Assembly: GCA_004559785.1 (NCBI GenBank)
Contig: SFXD01000071.1
Span: forward strand, 1 to 11,958
Length of the DNA: 11,958 bases
Reading direction: 5' to 3'
DNA from: a bacterium
Lineage (GTDB): Bacteria; Bacteroidota; Bacteroidia; Bacteroidales; Bacteroidaceae
Shown: positions 6,538-11,958 of the stretch, one piece after another
Position numbering within the stretch: position 1 is the stretch's first letter
How the letters are laid out: each line of letters begins with the position of its first letter
Program-made: the position numbers and the translations under genes
Notes under the pieces: model-generated
Told to the model about the DNA's origin: nothing
Seen by the model: the letters and a program-made list of their open reading frames with translations, nothing else
Database searches by the model: none

Positions 6538-7443
6538 ATGAAGATAACGTTCATCGTGACATACTATGACGAGCCTGGCGAACTGCTTGCGGAATGCCTT
6601 GGCAGCATATTCTCCCTTCCACTTTCGGAGGGAGAGCGTGAGGTGTTCGTCATCGACGATGGCAGCCCACGTCCACTGGAAGGGGAAATGACTGGCATGT
6701 TTCCAGGCATTCGCTATGTGAGGCAGTCCAATGGTGGGCTTTCAATGGCAAGGAACAGGGGACTGGATGAGGCTACGGGCGACTATGTGCAGTTTGTGGA
6801 TGCCGACGATGCCCTTTTGCCCGAGGCATACGCAGGTGTGATTGACTGTGTCAGGCAGCAGTCTCCCGACATGGTGATGTTCCGTTTTACCAACGACAGG
6901 TCATGCGTTTCCAACGTATGGGATTGTGGAATTGCATCAACGGATGGCAGCACCTTCCTCATGTCCCGCAACTTGCGTGGCTCGGCATGTTGCTATGTGT
7001 TTCGACTTGCCATTCTGGGTGACCTGCGTTTCTGCCGTGGCATACTGCACGAGGACGAACTGTTCACTCCGCAACTGGTGATGCGCGTGCATAGCCTTGT
7101 GCATACGAATGCTACGGCGTACTTTTATCGCATGCGACCTTCCACCATTACCCACGCCACGGACAATGTCCATGTGCGCCGCAGGATAGAGAGCATCCTG
7201 TTTGTGTTGCGGGAATTGCACCGTCTGGAGATGCAGGGGGCTTCGGTCCTAAGCAGGCGTGTCGACCAACTGACGATGGACTATATATATAAGGTTTGGG
7301 CGCAGAATCATAGTCTCGGTGAGGTGCGTGCCACCCTGGCCGAACTTCGCAGCCTCGGGCTTTTCCCTTTGCGCCTCAGGTGCCATACCATCAAGTATCT
7401 GCTCTTTGCTCTTGCATCGCGGATGTTCCTGCCATGCATGTGA
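6538..7443 (+). CDS. Family 2 glycosyltransferase
   Basis: This 301-residue protein likely transfers a sugar from a nucleotide-sugar donor to a cell-surface glycan or lipid carrier at the cytoplasmic side of the inner membrane. The GT-A fold is clear: MKITFIVTYYDEPGELLAECLGS opens the first strand and helix, VFVIDDGS holds nucleotide-binding D40-D41, and GGLSMARNRGLDEATGDY is followed by VQFVDADD, the DxD metal site (D88, D90). HEDELF (171-176) gives the Glu-Asp pair expected of the catalytic base. The last 80 residues are helical and basic, with a hydrophobic end (TIKYLLFALASRMFL) that may touch the membrane. The start is ATG 6538; the frame is open further upstream but that part overlaps the promoter and topB. 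It is a single gene with its own promoter, not in a visible polysaccharide cluster, so donor and acceptor cannot be inferred. Confidence 0.93.
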   Translation: MKITFIVTYYDEPGELLAECLGSIFSLPLSEGEREVFVIDDGSPRPLEGEMTGMFPGIRYVRQSNGGLSMARNRGLDEATGDYVQFVDADDALLPEAYAGVIDCVRQQSPDMVMFRFTNDRSCVSNVWDCGIASTDGSTFLMSRNLRGSACCYVFRLAILGDLRFCRGILHEDELFTPQLVMRVHSLVHTNATAYFYRMRPSTITHATDNVHVRRRIESILFVLRELHRLEMQGASVLSRRVDQLTMDYIYKVWAQNHSLGEVRATLAELRSLGLFPLRLRCHTIKYLLFALASRMFLPCM

Positions 7444-7602
7444 GGCTCCTTTATCTATACCTACCAATCCTTTACCCTCCCCCGATGAGGCTGTGGGCAA
7501 ACTGCAGGAAGGCAAGAGGGACAAGACGGACATTCCATCTTCCAACATGTGCATGAAAGAAGGTATGTCCTTTACAGAATTTTGTTTTCGTTTATTAATG
7601 TT

Positions 7603-7644
7603 CATAATAAAACCCCGAAAGTTTTTTGTCTAACCTTCGGGGTT
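7603..7644 (-). terminator. Terminator of the mutAB operon
   Basis: On the minus strand AACCCCGAA (7636-7644) pairs with TTCGGGGTT (7611-7619), nine pairs around a 16-base loop. It is followed by TTATTAT, so the stem runs into a T-rich tail. It starts about 52 bases after the mutB stop. On the plus strand no T-run follows, so it would serve the glycosyltransferase transcript less well. The rest of the gap (7444-7602 and 7645-7695) shows nothing else I can name. Confidence 0.75.
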
Positions 7645-7695
7645 CATATCAAAAGTCCTGCGCCCTCGATACGTATGGGATACCGCAGACAGGGA

Positions 7696-9864
7696 TTACT
7701 CCTTGTCGAGGAGGATGTTCATAATCTCGCAAGCCGACTTTGCCACGCTGGAGCCTGGTCCGAAGATGGCGGCAACGCCAGCCTTGTAAAGGAAGTCGTA
7801 GTCCTGTGCAGGAATAACGCCGCCGGCGATGACCATGATGTCTTCCCTGCCAAGTCGTGCAAGCTCCTCGATGAGTTGTGGCACAAGGGTCTTGTGACCG
7901 GCTGCCAGCGAACTTGCTCCAACCACGTTGACGTCGTTCTCCACTGCTTCGCGTGCAGCCTCGGCCGGCGTCTGGAAGAGGGGACCCATGTCCACGTCGA
8001 ATCCACAGTCGGCATAGCCTGTGGCTACTACCTTGGCACCGCGGTCGTGTCCGTCCTGTCCCATCTTGGCTATCATGATACGTGGGCGTCTGCCCTCCTT
8101 GCGTGCAAACTCTTCGGTCAACTGACAGGCCTTGTCGAAGTCGCTGTCGTTCTTGGATTCACTGCTATACACTCCTGAAATGGTTCTGATGACTGCTTTG
8201 TAACGTCCCACGATAGCTTCGCAGGCGTCGCTTATTTCTCCCAATGTGGCACGGTGTCCCGCAGCCGTTACGGCGAGGTCGAGCAGGTTGTCCTTGCTCT
8301 TCTTGCCCTCGTTGAACTCTCGTACGCATTCCGTGATGGCGGCCAGGTCTTTCTTCACCTGCTCCTCGTCGCGGTGAGCCTTGAGTTCCTTCAGGTTTGC
8401 CTCCTGCTCCAGTCGTACGGCCGTGTTGTCTATCTCGAGGATGTCGATGGGATCCTCATGGTCAAGGCGATACTTGTTGACACCCACGATGGTCTGTACT
8501 CCAGAGTCTATGCGGGCCTGTGTGCGTGCGGCTGCCTCCTCGATGCGCATCTTCGGCAGCCCCGTCTCTATAGCCTTTGCCATACCTCCCAGTTTCTCTA
8601 TCTCCTGGATATGTTCCCAAGCCTTGTGGTAGAGCTCTTGCGTAAGTTTCTCTACATAGTATGAGCCTGCCCATGGGTCGATGTGCTTGCATACCTGAGT
8701 CTCGTTTTGGATGTATATCTGGGTATTACGCGCAATGCGAGCAGAGAAGTCTGTAGGCAGGGCGATTGCCTCGTCGAGTGCGTTGGTGTGCAGCGACTGG
8801 GTGTGTCCCAGTACGGCAGCCATAGCCTCGATGCAGGTACGTCCAACGTTGTTGAATGGGTCTTGCTCCGTCAGCGACCATCCAGATGTCTGCGAGTGTG
8901 TACGCAGGGCCATGGACTTGGGGTTCTTGGCACCGAAGCTCTTGACAATCTTTGCCCAAAGCAATCGTCCTGCACGCATCTTGGCAATCTCCATGAAGTG
9001 GTTCACGCCAATGGCCCAGAAGAAACTGAGGCGAGGTGCGAAGGCATCCACGTCGATGCCTGCATTGATGCCGGCACGGAGGTAGTCCATACCGTCAGCC
9101 AGTGTGTATGCCAGTTCGATGTCGGCAGTTGCACCAGCCTCCTGCATGTGGTATCCGGAGATGGAGATGGAGTTGAATTTGGGCATCTTCTGGCTTGTGT
9201 ACTCGAAGATGTCGGCGATGATCTTCATGGAGAACGAAGGTGGGTAGATGTAGGTGTTGCGCACCATGAACTCCTTGAGGATGTCGTTCTGTATGGTACC
9301 AGCCATCTCCTCGAGCTTTGCGCCCTGTTCGAGTCCGGCGTTGATGTAGAATGCCAGAACAGGCAGCACGGCGCCGTTCATCGTCATGGAAACGGACATC
9401 TTGTTGAGGGGTATTCCGTCGAACAGTACCTTCATGTTCTCGAGCGAGCAGATGCTGACTCCAGCCTTTCCTACGTCACCCACCACGCGCTGGTTGTCGG
9501 GGTCATAGCCACGGTGTGTGGGAAGGTCGAACGCAACGGAGAGTCCCTTCTGTCCGGAGGCGAGGTTGCGGCGGTAGAAGGCATTGCTCTCTTCTGCCGT
9601 AGAAAAGCCAGCGTACTGGCGAATGGTCCATGGACGGAATGGGTACATCATGCTGTAGGGGCCGCGCAGGAACGGTGGTATGCCGGCAGCGAAGTCCAGG
9701 TGCTCCATGCCCTCAAGGTCTTCCTTTGTATATACGGGTTGAATGTCAATCTGCTCAGGAGTCTTCCAGTTGGCTGTTATACCATTCTCCCTTTGCCATT
9801 GTTGGCCGTTCTTTGCCTCTATGCCGGCAAAGATGTCTATGTTGTTAAATGATTTGCGTGCCAT
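7696..9864 (-). CDS. mutB: Methylmalonyl-CoA mutase, large (catalytic) subunit
   Basis: This 722-residue adenosylcobalamin enzyme (EC 5.4.99.2) interconverts succinyl-CoA and (R)-methylmalonyl-CoA in the cytoplasm, paired with MutA. Fermenting Bacteroidales use it to make propionate from succinate. The N-terminal TIM barrel carries GPYSMMYPFRPWTIRQYAGF with Y84, R202 in VRNTYIYPP and H239 in SGYHMQEAGA; these correspond to Tyr89, Arg207 and His244 of the Propionibacterium enzyme, which control the substrate radical. The C-terminal B12 domain (about 594-722) has the base-off motif DGHDRG with H606 as cobalt ligand, then SSLAAGH and the GG of VIAGGV. All key residues are present and the length is as expected. 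ATG 9864 follows the mutA stop by two bases, so translation is probably coupled. A hairpin terminator lies downstream. Confidence 0.97.
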   Translation of the reverse strand: MARKSFNNIDIFAGIEAKNGQQWQRENGITANWKTPEQIDIQPVYTKEDLEGMEHLDFAAGIPPFLRGPYSMMYPFRPWTIRQYAGFSTAEESNAFYRRNLASGQKGLSVAFDLPTHRGYDPDNQRVVGDVGKAGVSICSLENMKVLFDGIPLNKMSVSMTMNGAVLPVLAFYINAGLEQGAKLEEMAGTIQNDILKEFMVRNTYIYPPSFSMKIIADIFEYTSQKMPKFNSISISGYHMQEAGATADIELAYTLADGMDYLRAGINAGIDVDAFAPRLSFFWAIGVNHFMEIAKMRAGRLLWAKIVKSFGAKNPKSMALRTHSQTSGWSLTEQDPFNNVGRTCIEAMAAVLGHTQSLHTNALDEAIALPTDFSARIARNTQIYIQNETQVCKHIDPWAGSYYVEKLTQELYHKAWEHIQEIEKLGGMAKAIETGLPKMRIEEAAARTQARIDSGVQTIVGVNKYRLDHEDPIDILEIDNTAVRLEQEANLKELKAHRDEEQVKKDLAAITECVREFNEGKKSKDNLLDLAVTAAGHRATLGEISDACEAIVGRYKAVIRTISGVYSSESKNDSDFDKACQLTEEFARKEGRRPRIMIAKMGQDGHDRGAKVVATGYADCGFDVDMGPLFQTPAEAAREAVENDVNVVGASSLAAGHKTLVPQLIEELARLGREDIMVIAGGVIPAQDYDFLYKAGVAAIFGPGSSVAKSACEIMNILLDKE

Positions 9865-9866
9865 AA

Positions 9867-11726
9867 TCAGATTCCGAGTTTAGTGTTATACTCCTTCAAG
9901 GTCTTCAGCTGGTCGACCTTGACGTGGATGAAGTTCTCTATCCCTGCTGCCTTCAGTTCGTCCGAGCAAGCGGGTGCGCCTGCCACCACGAACATGGCAC
10001 GTCCATCCAGATACTTGAATGCTGGGATGGCGTACTCTGCATATTCGTCATCGCTGGAGCAGATTACCACGATGTCTGCACCTGCCTCCAAAGCCTTGTC
10101 GATGCCTTCCTCCACGCTGGGGAATCCGAGGTTGTCGACTACCTTGTAGCCGGCTGCCGCAAGGAAGTTGCAGGAGAACTGGGCGCGAGCCTGACGCATG
10201 GCGAGGTTGCCTATGGTGAGCATGAACGCTACGGGAGTCTTAGCAGCCTTTTCCGTAGTAAGGCGAAGGGACTCGAAATCGCTTGCAAGGCGTGTCGCGC
10301 TGATGGATGGCAGAGAGGATTCCGTCTCCTTGTTTGTTCCGCATGTGTTGCAGCAACATTGAACTGGAGTCTTTCCCTCGCTGGTCTCTGTGAAGTTGGG
10401 GAACTGGTTGGTACCCAGCATGAACTCCTTGCGCTTGCCGGCATTGGCATGTCGTGCAGCGTTTGTGTCGTTGATAACTGCCTGTACGCTTCCGGCCTTG
10501 GCTGCTGACAGGAATCCGCCTTCCTCCTCTACTCCGAGGAACAGTTTCCATGCCTGCTCGGCAAGTGCTGTGGTCAGTTTCTCGATAAAGTACGAACCTC
10601 CGGCAACGTCCACCATGCGGTCGAAGTGGCACTCGTCCTTCAGTAGCAACTGCTGGTTGCGTGCTATGCGCTCGGCAAAGTCCGTTGGAGTCTCATAAGG
10701 AGCGTCGAACGGAGTGACTACCATGCTTTCCACTCCGCCCAGGGCCGCGCTCATTGCCTCGGTCTGCGAACGTAGCATGTTGACATAGCTGTCGAAGATG
10801 GTCTGGTTGTATGTGGTGGTAAAGGCGCAGATGTGCATCTTGGCACTCTCCTTGCAATCCGTGTACTGGCTTACAATCTGTGCCCAGAGCATGCGTGCGG
10901 CACGTAGTTTGGCAATCTCCATGAAGTAAACTCCGTTGATGCCAAGGTTGAACTTGATGTTGCGTGCAGCCAGTTCGGGGGAGATGCCTGCCTCGGTCAG
11001 TTCTGCCATGTATTCGTTACCCCAAGCCAAGGCATAGCCAAGGTCCTGGTAACTGTATGCGCCTGCATTGGTCAGCTTGTAGGCATTGACGGCGATGGTA
11101 CGGAAGTTGGGATACTCCTTCATCGTCTCAACCAACTCCTTGGCACAAGCCAGGACTGGAGTGGTGTCCTTGCCTTTGGTAACGATTTTCTCTATTGGGT
11201 CGAAACAGATGGAACCTGTCACCTTCGTCTTGTCCACACCCTTCGACTCGAAGTATGCTGCGAGCAGACGGACCAATTCCAGGCTGTGGCGCTGGCAGGT
11301 CATGAAGTTCAGCTCGACGCATTCTACATAGATTCCGTCCAGTAGCGTGCTGATATATTCTGCACTGAGCTCGCTGGCGGGAATCACGAATCCGAGGCTG
11401 TCGACACCCCTGTTGAGTATGTCAAGTGCCTTGGCATTTGCTTCCTTGGGGCAGGCGCACTTTATGTCCTGACGGACATGCCATTCGTTGTCTGCCGCCT
11501 TGTTGCCGCGGACGTATGGGAACTCGCCCGGCAGGGCATTCACTACGGGGAGCTGCTCTACGTCTTCCTTGAGGTAGAATGGCTCCATGGAGAAACCCTC
11601 ATTGGTCCTCCATACCATTTTCTTCTGGTAGTCAGCACCCTTGAGGTCTACCTCAATCTTGTCCCGCCATTCTTGGCGTGAAGGGGCCGTAAAATCAGAG
11701 AAAAGCTTTTCTTTACTTTCTGTCAT
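9867..11726 (-). CDS. mutA: Methylmalonyl-CoA mutase, small subunit
   Basis: This 619-residue protein is the non-catalytic partner of MutB in the heterodimeric mutase. It has the same layout: a TIM-barrel half (about 1-450, beginning SRQEWRDKIEVDLKG and TNEGFSMEPFYLKED) and a B12-like C-terminal domain (about 496-619). As known for small subunits, the cobalamin signature is lost: where MutB has DGHDRG this chain reads GNLAMRQAR (506-514), with no cobalt-binding histidine. The linker holds an unusual cysteine cluster, QCCCNTCG (456-463). ATG 11726 was chosen because MTESKEKLF is a plausible N-terminus and a promoter lies just upstream. The frame runs open to 11819, but the extension would cross that promoter. 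The length is close to that I recall for the Porphyromonas gingivalis subunit. Its TGA stop lies two bases before mutB. Confidence 0.96.
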   Translation of the reverse strand: MTESKEKLFSDFTAPSRQEWRDKIEVDLKGADYQKKMVWRTNEGFSMEPFYLKEDVEQLPVVNALPGEFPYVRGNKAADNEWHVRQDIKCACPKEANAKALDILNRGVDSLGFVIPASELSAEYISTLLDGIYVECVELNFMTCQRHSLELVRLLAAYFESKGVDKTKVTGSICFDPIEKIVTKGKDTTPVLACAKELVETMKEYPNFRTIAVNAYKLTNAGAYSYQDLGYALAWGNEYMAELTEAGISPELAARNIKFNLGINGVYFMEIAKLRAARMLWAQIVSQYTDCKESAKMHICAFTTTYNQTIFDSYVNMLRSQTEAMSAALGGVESMVVTPFDAPYETPTDFAERIARNQQLLLKDECHFDRMVDVAGGSYFIEKLTTALAEQAWKLFLGVEEEGGFLSAAKAGSVQAVINDTNAARHANAGKRKEFMLGTNQFPNFTETSEGKTPVQCCCNTCGTNKETESSLPSISATRLASDFESLRLTTEKAAKTPVAFMLTIGNLAMRQARAQFSCNFLAAAGYKVVDNLGFPSVEEGIDKALEAGADIVVICSSDDEYAEYAIPAFKYLDGRAMFVVAGAPACSDELKAAGIENFIHVKVDQLKTLKEYNTKLGI

Positions 11727-11767
11727 ACTATAATTTAAATGGAATGCATTAGTATAATTAGCGATTG

Positions 11768-11798
11768 CAAAATTACATATTTTTAGGGTAAGGACAAA
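11768..11798 (-). promoter_or_regulatory. Promoter of the mutAB operon
   Basis: On the minus strand TTTG (11795-11798), 19 bases, then TAATTTTG (11768-11775): both boxes and the spacing fit the Bacteroides consensus. Transcription would begin near 11764, leaving a leader of about 38 bases. That is far too short for a cobalamin riboswitch, and none is seen upstream. Confidence 0.75.
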
Positions 11799-11880
11799 AT
11801 AAAGAAGCCTAAATTGCACGATTATTCACGGAAAAAGACATAAATCTTTTATTATACAAACGCTGTGTTTCTTTTTTCCA

Positions 11881-11888
11881 TAACTTTG
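11881..11888 (+). promoter_or_regulatory. -7 box of the gene at the right edge
   Basis: TAACTTTG, the same -7 box as at 520 and 6519, lies 45 bases before ATG 11934. I find no good TTG/TTTG 19-21 bases upstream, so the -33 element is weak or differs. The predicted leader is about 42 bases. The region is divergent from the mutA promoter, with about 70 bases between the nearest boxes (11799-11880). Confidence 0.5.
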
Positions 11889-11933
11889 CAGTTGAAATAA
11901 CTTAACAAAAATCAAATTATACATTTTTACCAC

Positions 11934-11958
11934 ATGGAATGGTTACAATCACTATTTA
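11934..11958 (+). CDS. Start of an unidentified gene, cut by the window edge
   Basis: ATG 11934 opens a frame reading MEWLQSLF to the end of the window. A good -7 box lies 45 bases upstream, which supports a real start. Eight residues are too few to name a product. A putative AspT/YidE/YbjL-type transporter is a possibility because I recall such proteins starting in a similar way, but this is weak. No Shine-Dalgarno is visible. Confidence 0.5.

Noticed and set aside
7249..7605. 118-codon minus-strand frame between mutB and the glycosyltransferase
   Set aside because: It overlaps the glycosyltransferase 3' end in antisense, lies beyond the mutB terminator, and has no domain or start signals.
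8683..9852. 389-codon open frame antisense to mutB
   Set aside because: Long antisense frames arise from codon bias in conserved GC-rich genes. The translation shows no domain, and mutB beneath it is certain.
11727..11933. Cobalamin riboswitch upstream of mutA
   Set aside because: The space from promoter to start is about 38 bases, and no B12-box-like sequence was seen.

Overview
The window looks like chromosomal DNA of a Bacteroidota species, most likely order Bacteroidales and perhaps Prevotellaceae. Three things point there: adjacent genes for both subunits of a Bacteroidales-type methylmalonyl-CoA mutase, a lipoprotein with the TPR / PD40 / carboxypeptidase-regulatory-like / OmpA layout of PorE from the type IX secretion system, and several matches to the Bacteroides promoter (TTTG, 19-21 bases, TAnnTTTG). 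The species cannot be fixed from the window alone. No phage, insertion-sequence, plasmid, CRISPR, rRNA or tRNA gene was recognised.

Layout. Bases 1-566 hold no convincing gene. They contain a small hairpin at the left edge, a striking 94-base element with 26-base inverted ends (138-231), and the promoter region of the first gene. A MerR-family regulator with a GyrI-like effector domain (567-1409, +) is followed, after a 10-bp intercistronic hairpin, by a GNAT acetyltransferase (1475-2134, +). This pair runs head-on, with only six bases between stop codons, into a minus-strand pair: DNA topoisomerase III (4312-6324) and, 59 bases downstream of it, the PorE-like lipoprotein (2141-4252). Upstream of topB a divergent promoter region (6325-6537) serves topB on one side and a family 2 glycosyltransferase (6538-7443, +) on the other. 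The glycosyltransferase converges on the mutAB operon (11726 down to 7696, minus), with a hairpin terminator for mutB in the gap. At the right edge a new plus-strand gene starts at 11934, divergent from mutA.

How the genes work together. mutA and mutB make the heterodimeric B12 enzyme that interconverts succinyl-CoA and methylmalonyl-CoA, the central step of the succinate-propionate pathway. The two genes are separated by two bases, so they are almost surely co-translated. The epimerase, decarboxylase and G-protein chaperone of that pathway are not in the window, and no cobalamin riboswitch is visible. The other genes are individually recognisable housekeeping or envelope functions without an obvious common pathway.

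I see no clear evidence of a wholly new multi-gene system. The features most worth a second look are the nested palindromic element at 138-231, the cysteine cluster in the MutA linker, the near-leaderless placement of the glycosyltransferase start, the start ambiguity of the MerR gene, and the PorE-like protein as a possible marker of type IX secretion.
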